DNA from: Prevotellaceae bacterium
Lineage (GTDB): Bacteria; Bacteroidota; Bacteroidia; Bacteroidales; Bacteroidaceae
NCBI GenBank assembly: GCA_029219385.1
Contig: JAQXTH010000047.1
Coordinates: 1-46,000 of the forward strand
Length of the DNA stretch: 46,000 nt
Direction of reading: 5' to 3'
Translations under genes and position numbers: made by a program
The notes under the pieces: generated by a model
Database searches by the model: none
The model's input: the letters and a program-made list of their open reading frames with translations, nothing else
What the model was told of the DNA's origin: nothing
Shown here: piece after piece, positions 17,084 to 26,095 of the stretch
How positions within the stretch are numbered: position 1 is the first letter of the stretch
Layout: every line of letters starts with the position of its first letter

Positions 17084-17530
17084 TTAAAGGTTCAAAGGTA
17101 TTTTTTCGATACGTCTCACATGACGTCCGCCCTCAAACTCTGTGGAGAAAAACACGTCCATTATCTCCCTTGCCGTTTGTTCGCTGATATATCGACCCGG
17201 CATTACAAGCACGTTGGCATCGTTGTGTTGACGAGTGGTGTGAGCTATCTCGGGCGACCACACAAGGGCAGCCCTCACTTTAGGGTGTTTGTTGAGAGCC
17301 ATGCTTATGCCCTCGCCACTGCCACAAATGCCAATGCCGATTTTCAAGACTCCGCTGTCAATAGCATTGCCCAACTTATGGGCAAAATCCGGATAGTCGC
17401 AACTTTGCTCGTCATAGCAGCCAAAGTCCTCGTATGCCACACCCTTGGCTTCGAGATAAGACTTCACATATTGTTTCAATGCAAAACCCGCATGGTCTGA
17501 AGCCAGACCTATTTTGGCATTTGTTGTCAT
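17084..17530 (-). CDS. rpiB: Ribose-5-phosphate isomerase B
   Basis: A 148-residue RpiB/LacAB-family enzyme interconverting ribose 5-phosphate and ribulose 5-phosphate in the non-oxidative pentose phosphate pathway. The N-terminal motif IGLASDHAGFALK, the catalytic Cys69 in GIGICGSGEGIS and RQHNDANVLVMPGR are all present. The start codon overlaps the end of tkt by 4 bp, so the two genes are translationally coupled, which fits consecutive roles in one pathway. Confidence 0.96.
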   Translation of the reverse strand: MTTNAKIGLASDHAGFALKQYVKSYLEAKGVAYEDFGCYDEQSCDYPDFAHKLGNAIDSGVLKIGIGICGSGEGISMALNKHPKVRAALVWSPEIAHTTRQHNDANVLVMPGRYISEQTAREIMDVFFSTEFEGGRHVRRIEKIPLNL

Positions 17531-19548
17531 TCGGCAAGATATTTCTTTATTTGGTTATACACATTTTCGGCATTGAAACCAAATTTCTCGTCCAACACCT
17601 TATAGTGAGCAGAATAGCCAAAACTCTCCACTCCAAACACCTTGCCATGGCTGCCCACAAGCCCTTGAAGATTGACCGGCAAACCTGCCGTGAGACCAAA
17701 CTTCTTTATGCCGGCAGGCAAGACAGAATGTTGATATTCAATCGGCTGAGTGCGGAATAATCCCTCAGAAGGAATGCTGACCACTCTAAACTTCACACCA
17801 TCGGCAGCAAGCAACTTAGAGGCATCGACCAGCGTAGATACCTCCGAGCCCGTGGCCACAAGCACCACATCGGGATTGTCTTCGTGAACCACTGTATAAC
17901 CTCCCTTTGCGGCACCTTCATATTGGGTGCCGGCAGGCAAGTCTGTGATATTCTGACGGCTGAGAATTAAAGCAGAAGGGGTTGACCAATTTTCCATGGC
18001 CATTTTCCAACATTGTATCGTTTCGTGTACATCGGCAGGGCGCATCACCAACAACGAGTTGCGCCCACTATGATTTTTCATCTTTTCGAGCAGACGTATC
18101 TGAGCCTCCTGCTCTATCGGTTCGTGGGTGGGTCCGTCTTCGCCCACACGGAACGAATCGTGACTCCATACAAACTTAACGGGCAACTCCATCAAAGCGG
18201 CCATTCTCACAGCCGGTTTCATATAGTCGCTAAACACAAAAAATGTGCCCATTGCCGTAATCACACCACCATGAAGGGTCATACCCATGCAGCAACAGGC
18301 CATGGTCAACTCGCTTACACCTGCCTGAAAGAAATTGCCACTAAAATCGCCCGGTGTAATGACATGAGTGTGTTTCAAGAAACCGTCGGTCTTATCGGAG
18401 TTACACAAATCGGCAGAAGAAACTATCATGTTTTCAATCTTTTCCGACAACGTGGCCAACACGGCCGACGAGGCGTTTCGCGTGGGACCATTGAGAGGCG
18501 CAACTATGTTTGCCCAGTCAATCTGAGGCAATTCATTATTAAACCACGCCTCTTGTTTCTTGGCAGCCTCGGGATTTTCCTTTGCCCATCTATCCTCTTC
18601 TGCCTTTCGCTCTGCCACAATCTTGGCAAGCTCGGCAGCACGTTCGTCATACATCTTCTGCACATCGTCATAAATGACAAAAGCATTTGCGGGGTCGCCG
18701 CCCAGATTTCTCACTGTGTTTTCAAAAGCCTCTTGGCCCAAAGGAGCACCGTGGGTCTTGGTGCTGCGTTCGAGATTGTTGTTTTGTGCGTCGCGGCAGC
18801 CTTTGCCCATCACGCATTTTCCGATTATCAGCGTGGGGCGTTCCTGCTCGGCAACAGCCTTGTCGAGTGCAGCGCGTATCTGCTCCACGTCGTTGCCGTC
18901 AATGGTTATCACGTTCCAATTCCAAGCGCGATATTTCATGGCAGTGTTTTCGTCCGACACTGCCCCACACTCTGTTGAGAGTTGAATATCATTAGAATCG
19001 TAAAACATCACCAGGTTGCCGAGTTTCAAGAAACCTGCCACGCGGCCGGCACCCTGAGAGATTTCCTCTTGTATGCCTCCATCGCTTATGTAGGTATAGA
19101 TTTTCTCTTTATGAAACGATTTGTTACCAAGATGATCGCCAAGAAATTTGGCAGCAATGGCCGCTCCCACTGCATAGCAATGACCCTGACCAAGAGGACC
19201 CGACGAATTTTCAATGCCACGCTCCACACACAATTCGGGATGACCCGGAGTGACAGAGCCCCACTTGCGAAATTCCTTCAGCTCGTCTATTGTGTATTTT
19301 CCCGTCAGAGCAAGCTGCGAATAAAGCATGGCCGACATGTGGCCGGGATCCAAATAAAAACGATCGCGCGTTGCCCAACGCGGATTTTTAGGGTCATAAA
19401 CCAGATATTCAGAGAAGAGAACATTGATAAAATCTGCCCCTCCCATTGCACCACCGGGGTGGCCGGAATGAGCGTTTTCCACCATTGCCGCCGACAATAT
19501 TCTAATGTTGTCGGCCGCTTTGTTCATCAGTTCCACGGAGTTTTTCAT
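17527..19548 (-). CDS. tkt: Transketolase
   Basis: A 673-residue thiamine-diphosphate enzyme moving two-carbon units between sugar phosphates. HSGHPGGAMGGADF near the N-terminus and the cofactor segment YISDGGIQEEISQG followed by MFYDSNDIQLS mark the TPP/Mg site. The pyrimidine-binding domain has GTFFVFSDYMKPAVRMAAL, and the C-terminal domain has ATGSEVSTLVDASKLL. Length and domain order match full-length transketolases. It is the first gene of the operon, read from the promoter at 19606-19637, and overlaps rpiB by 4 bp. Confidence 0.97.
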   Translation of the reverse strand: MKNSVELMNKAADNIRILSAAMVENAHSGHPGGAMGGADFINVLFSEYLVYDPKNPRWATRDRFYLDPGHMSAMLYSQLALTGKYTIDELKEFRKWGSVTPGHPELCVERGIENSSGPLGQGHCYAVGAAIAAKFLGDHLGNKSFHKEKIYTYISDGGIQEEISQGAGRVAGFLKLGNLVMFYDSNDIQLSTECGAVSDENTAMKYRAWNWNVITIDGNDVEQIRAALDKAVAEQERPTLIIGKCVMGKGCRDAQNNNLERSTKTHGAPLGQEAFENTVRNLGGDPANAFVIYDDVQKMYDERAAELAKIVAERKAEEDRWAKENPEAAKKQEAWFNNELPQIDWANIVAPLNGPTRNASSAVLATLSEKIENMIVSSADLCNSDKTDGFLKHTHVITPGDFSGNFFQAGVSELTMACCCMGMTLHGGVITAMGTFFVFSDYMKPAVRMAALMELPVKFVWSHDSFRVGEDGPTHEPIEQEAQIRLLEKMKNHSGRNSLLVMRPADVHETIQCWKMAMENWSTPSALILSRQNITDLPAGTQYEGAAKGGYTVVHEDNPDVVLVATGSEVSTLVDASKLLAADGVKFRVVSIPSEGLFRTQPIEYQHSVLPAGIKKFGLTAGLPVNLQGLVGSHGKVFGVESFGYSAHYKVLDEKFGFNAENVYNQIKKYLAE

Positions 19549-19605
19549 CTTGTAAAAATAAATGCAAATGTGTTATTAGAAAATTTAAATTATTTATTTT
19601 CGCCA

Positions 19606-19637
19606 CAAAATTACTAAAAAATACTGATACTCACAAA
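19606..19637 (-). promoter_or_regulatory. Promoter of the tkt-rpiB-nth-pgk operon
   Basis: On the minus strand, TTTG (19637-19634), a 20-bp spacer and TAATTTTG (19613-19606) match the Bacteroidetes consensus, about 58 nt before the tkt start. Confidence 0.6.
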
Positions 19638-19827
19638 GCCGAAATAAAAGAATATCTATACCTTATTATATATATAGCCACATTCACCGGCTGCGAATCT
19701 TCCTTCCACACGATTTTGCATTTGGATATATCAAAAACAAGACCTACCTGTCAAAACAAGAAAAAACGAATACTTTTCTTTTTAAAATCGCAGAAATTCC
19801 AACGCAAGGCGACTTCTCCATTTATTC

Positions 19828-19905
19828 TCGGCCGGAGATACTAAGATTTCCGGGCGGAGATACTAGTATTTCCGGGCGGAGATACTAGTATTTTCGGCCG
19901 GAAAT
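19828..19905. repeat. 22-bp tandem repeat in the tkt/DUF5063 intergenic region
   Basis: The unit TCCGGGCGGAGATACTAGTA plus TT occurs twice exactly (19849-19870 and 19871-19892). A variant copy lies before it (19828-19848, TCGGCCGGAGATACTAAGA..) and a partial copy after it (19893-19905). It lies in the 524-bp stretch between the divergent tkt and DUF5063 genes. Apart from this array, the two promoters and a 16-base match to the dispersed repeat, I see nothing else in that gap. Confidence 0.8.
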
Positions 19906-19926
19906 AAATCGTTAAGTCCGCTCGTT

Positions 19927-19942
19927 TTTTCGTTAAGCCAAA
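19927..19942. repeat. Short third match to the dispersed repeat
   Basis: TTTTCGTTAAGCCAAA is identical to 34508-34523, the left edge of copy 2 of the dispersed repeat. The similarity stops after these 16 bases. Confidence 0.45.
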
Positions 19943-20004
19943 CCAACTCACCGCAACCCCAAAAATTATGAAAGAACACAACACTCAATTTGACGAATAA
20001 ATAC

Positions 20005-20013
20005 TAATTTTGC
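20005..20013 (+). promoter_or_regulatory. -7 box for the DUF5063 gene
   Basis: TAATTTTGC is a full -7 element 60 nt before the ATG at 20073. No TTTG is found at the expected -33 distance. Confidence 0.45.
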
Positions 20014-20072
20014 AAAACGAAAAGACACTGCGCCCCGAGGCGACAAACCTATACAATCTCAAATTCAAAAAA

Positions 20073-20591
20073 ATGAACAACATCTATTCGCCCGAAGTAA
20101 TAGCATTCACCAAAACGGCAGCCGAATATTGTCTGTGTCTCGAAAATAGCAGACAAGCCACACCGCGCGAGTTGGTCGACAAAATGCTGAAACTCTTACC
20201 TTATTTATATATACAGGCAAATGCCCTTATAGAACACATCGCAGACAACGGTCTCAACACCGACCCCCAAGTGACTGAAGAAGACTATAACTTTGTGCGC
20301 AACTCGATCTACGACGTAATAGGACAATACGACGAATATCTCGATGTCTTTGTGGAAGACATGAAATATAGCGACCGCCCCATTTTGAGAAGCATATCAG
20401 AAGACCTCGCCGACATCTATCAGGATTTGCGCAACTTTTTGGCCACCTATCGCCAAGGGCTCGACGAGATGAGCGAAGCCGCCCTATATGAAACCATCGA
20501 CAGTTTTCGCCACGACTGGGGACAAAAATGCGTGAACGTAATGAGACCGCTCCACGACACAGCTTTCAACAGAATGGAGGAAGAAGAATAA
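20073..20591 (+). CDS. DUF5063 domain-containing protein
   Basis: A 172-residue, acidic, all-helical cytoplasmic protein. The start MNNIYSPEVIAFTKTAAEYC followed by TPRELVDKMLKLLPYLYIQA matches DUF5063, an uncharacterised family found mainly in Bacteroidetes. The ATG at 20073 is used because the family begins there; upstream codons overlap the promoter region. It is followed after 48 bp by the exonuclease and then the methyltransferase gene in the same direction, probably one transcript. I recall this protein and the exonuclease as frequent neighbours in Bacteroidales but have no functional link to offer. Confidence 0.82.
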   Translation: MNNIYSPEVIAFTKTAAEYCLCLENSRQATPRELVDKMLKLLPYLYIQANALIEHIADNGLNTDPQVTEEDYNFVRNSIYDVIGQYDEYLDVFVEDMKYSDRPILRSISEDLADIYQDLRNFLATYRQGLDEMSEAALYETIDSFRHDWGQKCVNVMRPLHDTAFNRMEEEE

Positions 20592-20639
20592 CCCCACCCT
20601 AAAACTCAAAAGCATTCCTCTTCCAACTACACTCACAAT

Positions 20640-21350
20640 ATGCAAACAATATATGCCAACATAGACAAATCGGCCATAGAGCAGATGGAGACCGAACAGT
20701 TTGACGGACGCATTATAACCATCACCACAAAAACCGAGACCGACAAGGCCGTTTCATACCTACAACCCTTTCCCGTGGTGGGCATCGACACCGAAACACG
20801 TCCCAGCTTCTCAAAACATGAGAACCACAAGGTCTGCCTGTTGCAAATCTCCACTCCCGAAACTTGCTTCCTTTTTAGGCTGAACCTCACAGATATTCCT
20901 GACAGCCTTGCCAATCTGCTCGCCGACCCAAACCAAATTAAAGTGGGTCTCTCGCTGAAAGATGACATAAGAGCCCTCAATGCACGCAGAAAAATAATGT
21001 TTAGCCGCTATGTGGAACTGCAAAACAAAGTGCGCGACATTGGCATACAAGACAAAAGTCTGCAAAAAATATATGCCAACATTTTTGGCAAAAAAATATC
21101 AAAAAACAAACGGCTCACCAACTGGGAAGCACCCTCGCTGAGCGAAGGACAAAAAAGATATGCCGCAACCGACGCGTGGGCCTGCCTAAAGATATATAAC
21201 GAACTCGAGAAACTGACCGTCACTCGCGAATATATCTATGTCTCACCCATGAACGACCTGCGCATGATAGACATCTGGACAGACCATGTAGTGAAACAAA
21301 CTCTCGCCCACCTCAACCCAAAAAACAACCTGCAAACACAAACCATTTAA
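20640..21350 (+). CDS. 3'-5' exonuclease (RNase D/WRN-type DEDD domain)
   Basis: A 236-residue single-domain DnaQ-like exonuclease. Motif I is VVGIDTETRPSF (D50, E52), motif II is KVGLSLKDDIRALN and motif III is AATDAWACLKIYNEL; together they give the four acidic metal ligands and the tyrosine of the DEDDy class. The HRDC domains of true RNase D are missing, so the substrate (structured RNA or DNA ends) cannot be told. It is followed 8 bp later by the methyltransferase gene, suggesting a shared RNA-processing role. Confidence 0.88.
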   Translation: MQTIYANIDKSAIEQMETEQFDGRIITITTKTETDKAVSYLQPFPVVGIDTETRPSFSKHENHKVCLLQISTPETCFLFRLNLTDIPDSLANLLADPNQIKVGLSLKDDIRALNARRKIMFSRYVELQNKVRDIGIQDKSLQKIYANIFGKKISKNKRLTNWEAPSLSEGQKRYAATDAWACLKIYNELEKLTVTREYIYVSPMNDLRMIDIWTDHVVKQTLAHLNPKNNLQTQTI

Positions 21351-21358
21351 TATCACCC

Positions 21359-22546
21359 ATGTATAAAACAATCAGACTGCACAAAGGCAAAGACAAAAGC
21401 ATACAACGTTTCCACCCCTGGATTTTCTCGGGTGCTATTTCACACATTGCTCCCGACACCCACGAAGGCGATATTGTGAGAATTGAAGACCACGAAGGCC
21501 ACTTCCTTGCCGTCGGCCACTATCAGATAGGTTCTATCGCCGTGAGGATATTGAGTTTCAACGACATTGAGATAAACGACAATTTTTGGTTAGAAAAACT
21601 TGAAAACGCCCTCAATTCGCGCAAAGCCGCCGGCATAGTGAGAAACGACAACAACACCTATCGCCTCGTTCACGGCGAGGGTGACGAATTGCCGGGTCTG
21701 ATTATAGACATCTACGACAACGCAGCCATAATGCAGGCCCACAGCGTGGGTATGCACCTGTGTCGCAAAGAAATAGCCCGACAATTGAAGACTCTCTATG
21801 GCGACAGCCTCGACAGCATATACTACAAAAGCGAAACAACTCTGCCCTACAAGGCCAACCTCAACGAAGAAAAAGGCTTCCTGCTCGGCCGCGCTGCCGA
21901 CGTGACGGCCACCGAAAACGGACTGAAATTCCACATAGACTGGCTCAAAGGACAAAAAACCGGTTTCTTTGTGGATCAGCGCGACAACCGCAAACTTGTA
22001 GAGCAATATGCCAAGGGACGCAAGGTTTTGAATATGTTCTGCTACACGGGCGGCTTTTCGGTCTATGCAATCAGAGGTGGGGCTTCACTAGTCCACTCGG
22101 TCGACAGTTCGGAGAGAGCCATTGAAATGACCGACAAAAACGTGGAGCTCAACTTCGCCCTCGCTGCCGACCGTGACAAGCATCATTCGTATGCCACCGA
22201 CGCATTCAAATATTTCGGCGAGACCGACAACACCTACGACATGATCATACTCGACCCCCCGGCTTTTGCAAAACATAAAGATGCCCTGCGCAACGCAATC
22301 AAAGGATACACACGCCTCAATGCCAAAGCCATCCAGAAAATCAAGCCCGGAGGAATATTATTCACATTTAGTTGCTCGCAAGCCGTCAGCAAAGAGCAAT
22401 TCCGCCTTGCAGTCTTTACGGCAGCCGCCCAAAGCCACCGCTTTGTAAGAATACTCCACCAACTCCACCAACCCGCCGACCACCCCATAAACATCTTCCA
22501 CCCCGAGGGAGAATATCTCAAAGGATTGGTATTATATGTAGAATAA
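21359..22546 (+). CDS. rlmI: RlmI-like 23S rRNA (cytosine-C5) methyltransferase
   Basis: A 395-residue class I SAM-dependent methyltransferase with an N-terminal PUA domain (HPWIFSGAISHI, EGDIVRIEDHEGHFLAVG). A middle domain follows (VHGEGDELPGLIIDIYDN, GQKTGFFVDQRDNR), then the Rossmann fold with VLNMFCYTGGFSVYA as motif I, MIILDPPAFAKHK as the catalytic DPP(A/S)F motif and FTFSCSQAVS. This architecture is that of RlmI, which methylates C1962 of 23S rRNA. The modified base has not been shown for this organism. Confidence 0.9.
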   Translation: MYKTIRLHKGKDKSIQRFHPWIFSGAISHIAPDTHEGDIVRIEDHEGHFLAVGHYQIGSIAVRILSFNDIEINDNFWLEKLENALNSRKAAGIVRNDNNTYRLVHGEGDELPGLIIDIYDNAAIMQAHSVGMHLCRKEIARQLKTLYGDSLDSIYYKSETTLPYKANLNEEKGFLLGRAADVTATENGLKFHIDWLKGQKTGFFVDQRDNRKLVEQYAKGRKVLNMFCYTGGFSVYAIRGGASLVHSVDSSERAIEMTDKNVELNFALAADRDKHHSYATDAFKYFGETDNTYDMIILDPPAFAKHKDALRNAIKGYTRLNAKAIQKIKPGGILFTFSCSQAVSKEQFRLAVFTAAAQSHRFVRILHQLHQPADHPINIFHPEGEYLKGLVLYVE

Positions 22547-22629
22547 CGCTCTCTATTCAACGTATATTCTAAGAATATTCCAAGAATATCCCAAGAAAAC
22601 GCTTTGATATGTATTTTATTTCAGAAAAA

Positions 22630-22662
22630 TTTGGAAGTTAAAAAATATTTACATAATTTCGC
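22630..22662 (+). promoter_or_regulatory. Promoter driving the leader/small RNA before the kinase gene
   Basis: TTTG (22630-22633), a 20-bp spacer and TAATTTCG (22654-22661, one mismatch to TAnnTTTG) form a good Bacteroidetes promoter. Transcription should start near 22666. Confidence 0.6.
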
Positions 22663-22665
22663 ACC

Positions 22666-22735
22666 GTTTTCATGGTATTAGATTTAAGGTTAGAAAGGAT
22701 TGATTGTCGTGAGATAAGCAATCCTTCTTTTTATT
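22666..22735 (+). ncRNA. Candidate small RNA or transcription attenuator
   Basis: Between a consensus promoter and the kinase start there is a stretch of about 65 nt (with GGTATTAGATTTAAGG at its 5' part). It ends in an 8-bp hairpin, AAGGATTG (22695-22702) with CAATCCTT (22719-22726), followed by CTTTTTATTTATTTTT. That is a complete short transcription unit: promoter, body and terminator. It may be an independent small RNA or a leader at which read-through into the kinase gene is controlled. The single-stranded part looks unlike coding sequence. I have an unverified impression that a similar short leader recurs in other Bacteroidales genomes. Confidence 0.5.
22695..22735 (+). terminator. Terminator-like hairpin upstream of the kinase gene
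   Basis: An 8-bp perfect stem (22695-22702 with 22719-22726) and 16-nt loop are followed by a U-rich tail. It is placed 60 bp before the kinase ATG, so it would end or attenuate transcription entering that gene. Confidence 0.7.
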
Positions 22736-22797
22736 TATTTTTGCCACTGTTTCAAAGACTCTCTACAATAAAACCAAAAACTGCGCGTTATAAAAAC

Positions 22798-23979
22798 ATG
22801 GCATGGATCAACAAGACAAAACGCATTAAGTACATCCTCATTGCTTCCGCAATCATCATTGCGGCCATATCACTGATATATTCACACTATCTCGTGAAAG
22901 ACCTTGAGCGCGATGCCACCGACAAGATGAGCATTTGGGCAGAAGCAATGCACTCGCTCAACAATGCCGACGAAAACACCGATCTCAACCTTGTGTTGAA
23001 AATTCTCGACACCAACAACACCATTCCCGTGATGGTGCTTAACGACGACGGTGAAGTGGAACTCACGCGCAACATTGACTTTTCCGGTCTCTCACCCGAA
23101 GACTCGCTGAAGAAAGTGGCCGAGAGAGTAAATCGGATGCGCACCGGTGGCTATTCTATCAAGATAAAATATGATGCCACGACCGACAGCCAAGACAACC
23201 CGGATGCCTATATGGAAATTCTCTACGACAAGTCGCTCGTGTTGAAACGCCTCGCCATATACCCCTATATACAAATCACCATTCTCACCCTGTTTGCCGT
23301 GATAATCATCTCGGTGATTGTCAGTTCTCAACGCGCCGAGCAAAACCGCGTGTGGGTGGGCCTCACCAAAGAGACCGCCCACCAGTTGGGCACACCGATT
23401 TCCTCACTCATGGCATGGATGGAGATAATGCGCGAAACATATCCCGAAGACCAGATAATACCCGAACTCGGCAAAGACGTAGACCGCCTCAACCTGATTG
23501 CCGAGAGATTTTCAAAGATAGGGTCGCGCCCCGAATCAAAACCCGAAAACATCAACGAGACAATATGGCATGTGGTGAACTACCTCAAGCCGCGCTCATC
23601 GTCCAACATAAAAATCACCTGCGACCTGCCCACACAAGACACAAAACTAAATATGAATGCCTCGCTCTTTGAATGGGTGATCGAAAACCTCTGCAAAAAC
23701 GCCATAGACGCAATGGAGGGACGAGGCCACATACATATAACTGCAAGACAGGAGGCTCGCCGCTTTGCCATAGAAATTTCAGACACGGGCAAAGGCATTG
23801 CAAAAAACAACTTCAAATCGGTCTTTGAACCGGGCTACACCACCAAAAAACGTGGTTGGGGACTCGGACTTTCGCTCGCCAAACGCATTGTCGAAAAATA
23901 CCACAAAGGCAAAATATTTGTAAAAAATTCAGAGCCCGGCAAAGGCACTACCTTTCGCATAGAACTGAAGAACAACTGA
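22798..23979 (+). CDS. Membrane sensor histidine kinase
   Basis: A 393-residue two-component kinase. Transmembrane helix 1 (about 12-31) and helix 2 (about 156-176) flank a periplasmic sensor segment of about 120 residues. The phosphoacceptor is His195 in TKETAHQLGTPISSLMAW, the HxxGTPxS type of H-box. The ATPase domain has an N-box (ENLCKNAIDAM), G1 (DTGKGI) and G2 (RGWGLGLSLAKRIV). No response regulator lies next to it, so it is an orphan here. The ATG at 22798 is chosen because hydrophobic helix 1 and the family start follow it; earlier codons read through the hairpin. The gene may be subject to the leader attenuator. Confidence 0.9.
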   Translation: MAWINKTKRIKYILIASAIIIAAISLIYSHYLVKDLERDATDKMSIWAEAMHSLNNADENTDLNLVLKILDTNNTIPVMVLNDDGEVELTRNIDFSGLSPEDSLKKVAERVNRMRTGGYSIKIKYDATTDSQDNPDAYMEILYDKSLVLKRLAIYPYIQITILTLFAVIIISVIVSSQRAEQNRVWVGLTKETAHQLGTPISSLMAWMEIMRETYPEDQIIPELGKDVDRLNLIAERFSKIGSRPESKPENINETIWHVVNYLKPRSSSNIKITCDLPTQDTKLNMNASLFEWVIENLCKNAIDAMEGRGHIHITARQEARRFAIEISDTGKGIAKNNFKSVFEPGYTTKKRGWGLGLSLAKRIVEKYHKGKIFVKNSEPGKGTTFRIELKNN

Positions 23980-24106
23980 CAACTCCATATACCAATCGAG
24001 CCCTTTTTTAGCAAGAAAACCGACACCCACACATTTTGGCAGACAGAATAAAGTCAAAAAATGATATTTTCTCACCTCGCCACGCCATTATTCCACAAAA
24101 ATTTAC

Positions 24107-24115
24107 TACCTTTGC
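24107..24115 (+). promoter_or_regulatory. -7 box for the DUF177-rpmF-fabH transcript
   Basis: TACCTTTGC matches TAnnTTTG and lies 18 nt before the ATG at 24134. No good -33 box is visible. Confidence 0.4.
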
Positions 24116-24133
24116 CACTCAAAAGAACAAACC

Positions 24134-24607
24134 ATGTCTATCTGTCTCGACCTGAGAGCGTCATATAAACAACCCTCGGAACAAACATACACCATTGACG
24201 GCAAGATGTTTGAGAGCATGGAAAAATCCATTGTGAAAGGTGGAGATTTCTCTGTCACCGTGAGAGTTGCAGCCGCCCCGGCAGGATTGAATGTGGGGAT
24301 AAAAATCAAGGGAACAGCCGTGGTGGAATGCGACCGCTGCCTCGATGATATGGAGTTGAGCATTGACTGCAACAAACATCTTGGCATCGAGTTTGCCGAC
24401 CACAGTGAAGACACCGGCGACATTGTCTATGTGACACAAAACCAAACGCAACTTGACCTTTGGCCGATTGTCTACGACTACATAACCTTGGAAGTTCCCA
24501 TCAACCACACTCACGCCGAGGGACAATGCAACAAAGAGATGATAGACACACTCAAGAAATATATGGTGAGCGACTCACCAAAAGACGACGACACAGACCA
24601 ATTTTAA
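24134..24607 (+). CDS. DUF177 (YceD-like) protein
   Basis: A 157-residue protein of the YceD/DUF177 family. The family's conserved cysteine pair appears in VVECDRCLDDM, followed by the acidic DTGDIVYVTQNQTQLDLWPIVYDYITLEVP core. In many bacteria and plants this gene sits just before rpmF and affects 23S rRNA accumulation; the molecular mechanism is not settled. Here rpmF follows by 36 bp, the conserved arrangement. The acidic C-terminal tail (KDDDTDQF) is ordinary for the family. Confidence 0.88.
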   Translation: MSICLDLRASYKQPSEQTYTIDGKMFESMEKSIVKGGDFSVTVRVAAAPAGLNVGIKIKGTAVVECDRCLDDMELSIDCNKHLGIEFADHSEDTGDIVYVTQNQTQLDLWPIVYDYITLEVPINHTHAEGQCNKEMIDTLKKYMVSDSPKDDDTDQF

Positions 24608-24643
24608 AACGAAATAACAAACCAAAATTAAAATAACAGAAAA

Positions 24644-24829
24644 ATGGCACATCCTAAAAGAAGACAATCAAAGACAAGAACCCTTAAGAGAAGAACTCAC
24701 GATAAGGCTGTCGCTCCCACACTTGCCGTTTGCTCAAATTGCGGTGAACTCTATGTTTACCACACAGTATGCCCCTCTTGTGGCTACTACAGAGGCAAAG
24801 TTGCTATTGTTAAGGAAGTAGCAGAATAA
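24644..24829 (+). CDS. rpmF: 50S ribosomal protein L32
   Basis: A 61-residue ribosomal protein. The basic N-terminus [20 protein letters not shown] and the zinc ribbon [20 protein letters not shown], with two CxxC pairs, are diagnostic; this is the zinc-binding (C+) form. It is placed between the DUF177 gene and fabH. The plsX gene often found between rpmF and fabH in other phyla is absent here. Confidence 0.98.
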   Translation: MAHPKRRQSKTRTLKRRTHDKAVAPTLAVCSNCGELYVYHTVCPSCGYYRGKVAIVKEVAE

Positions 24830-24864
24830 CAAACACACACTTCTCACATAATATCACATTCATA

Positions 24865-25953
24865 ATGGGAAAAATCAATGCTGTAATAACCGGTGTTGGC
24901 GGTTGGGTTCCAACCTACATTCTCGACAATGAAGAAATGTCCACAATAGTCGACACAAGCGACGAATGGATAATGGAACGCATCGGCGTGAAAACCCGCC
25001 ATATCCTTAAACCGGAAGAGGGCGCGGGCACATCTTTCATGATGACAAAAGCCGTGAAACAATTGCTTGAGAAAACACAGGCAGACCCCGATTCTATTGA
25101 AGCGGTAATTGTCGCAACAACAACACCCGACTATCACTTCCCCTCCACAGCCTCGTTGGTGATTGGCAACAACGGACTGAAAAACGCATACGGCTATGAC
25201 TTGGAGGCAGCTTGCGCAGGTTTTCTCTATGCAATGGAACAAGGAGCCTGCCTCATCAGAAGTGGGTTGTATAAGAGAATTATCGTGTGTGGCGGCGACC
25301 ACATGTCGTCTATGACCAACTATCAGGATCGCAACACTTGTCCTATTTTCGGCGATGGTGCAGCCTGCGTAATGATGGAAGCCACCGAAGAGGAATATGG
25401 TCTGATGGACAGCTATTTGCGCGTAGACGGCAAGGGGTATGAAAACCTCCACATGGCAGCCGGCGGTTCGGCTTGTATGCCAAGCCACGAAACGGTTGAT
25501 CAACGTCTCCACTTTGTTTATCAAGAGGGACGCACCGTGTTTAAACACGCCGTGACCAACATGAGCAACGCTGTCAGCACCATTGCTCAACGCAACAACC
25601 TCACCAAAGACGACATTGCATGGGTAGTGCCCCACCAGGCAAACGTGCGCATTGAGAGCGCAGTAGCCCGACGCATTGGAGTGGAGGAAGACCACGTGAT
25701 GATAAACATCGACCACATGGCCAACACCTCGGGTGGTACCCTGCCGCTTTGTCTGTGGGAATATGAACCACAACTCAAAAAAGGCGACAAGATTATATTC
25801 ACCGCTTTTGGTGCCGGCTTCAGTTGGGGTGCAAGTTATATGATTTGGGGATACGACGGTAGCAAGTTTGCCGACACTCCCGCTGAATTTTATAAGGAAG
25901 GCACAATCAGCCGCGAAGAATGGTATGCCAAAAGACGCAACGGCGACAAATAG
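24865..25953 (+). CDS. fabH: Beta-ketoacyl-ACP synthase III
   Basis: FabH condenses acetyl-CoA with malonyl-ACP to start fatty acid synthesis. The catalytic triad is visible: Cys117 in [11 protein letters not shown], His257 in [10 protein letters not shown] and Asn287 in [19 protein letters not shown] and the glycine-rich end [11 protein letters not shown] are typical. At 362 residues it is about 25-30 longer than usual because of a charged C-terminal tail after MIWGYD. It lies 35 bp behind rpmF, a long-known linkage of lipid and ribosome genes. A long open frame on the opposite strand is a shadow. Confidence 0.96.
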   Translation: MGKINAVITGVGGWVPTYILDNEEMSTIVDTSDEWIMERIGVKTRHILKPEEGAGTSFMMTKAVKQLLEKTQADPDSIEAVIVATTTPDYHFPSTASLVIGNNGLKNAYGYDLEAACAGFLYAMEQGACLIRSGLYKRIIVCGGDHMSSMTNYQDRNTCPIFGDGAACVMMEATEEEYGLMDSYLRVDGKGYENLHMAAGGSACMPSHETVDQRLHFVYQEGRTVFKHAVTNMSNAVSTIAQRNNLTKDDIAWVVPHQANVRIESAVARRIGVEEDHVMINIDHMANTSGGTLPLCLWEYEPQLKKGDKIIFTAFGAGFSWGASYMIWGYDGSKFADTPAEFYKEGTISREEWYAKRRNGDK

Positions 25954-26005
25954 GCCAACTACATTCAACAACGATAAATATTTGTTTAAAATAATCAACC
26001 ATAGA

Positions 26006-26046
26006 GAAAGCGCATCGCCATTCAACCACGGTGCGTTTTCTTTTTC
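26006..26046 (+). terminator. Terminator between fabH and era
   Basis: GAAAGCGCA (26006-26014) pairs with TGCGTTTTC (26032-26040) including one G-U pair, and is followed by TTTTT. It would end the fabH transcript before era. Confidence 0.6.
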
Positions 26047-26095
26047 GGTTAAAACCGACAATAACACCCTACACACTCATACACATCTTTAAGAC

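Noticed and set aside
18013-18978. A 321-codon open frame antisense to tkt
   Set aside because: Complement of conserved transketolase codons; composition biased and no motif.
24844-26076. A 410-codon open frame antisense to fabH
   Set aside because: It mirrors the strongly supported fabH gene. Its product is rich in His, Cys and Val from complementing fabH codons and shows no family motif.
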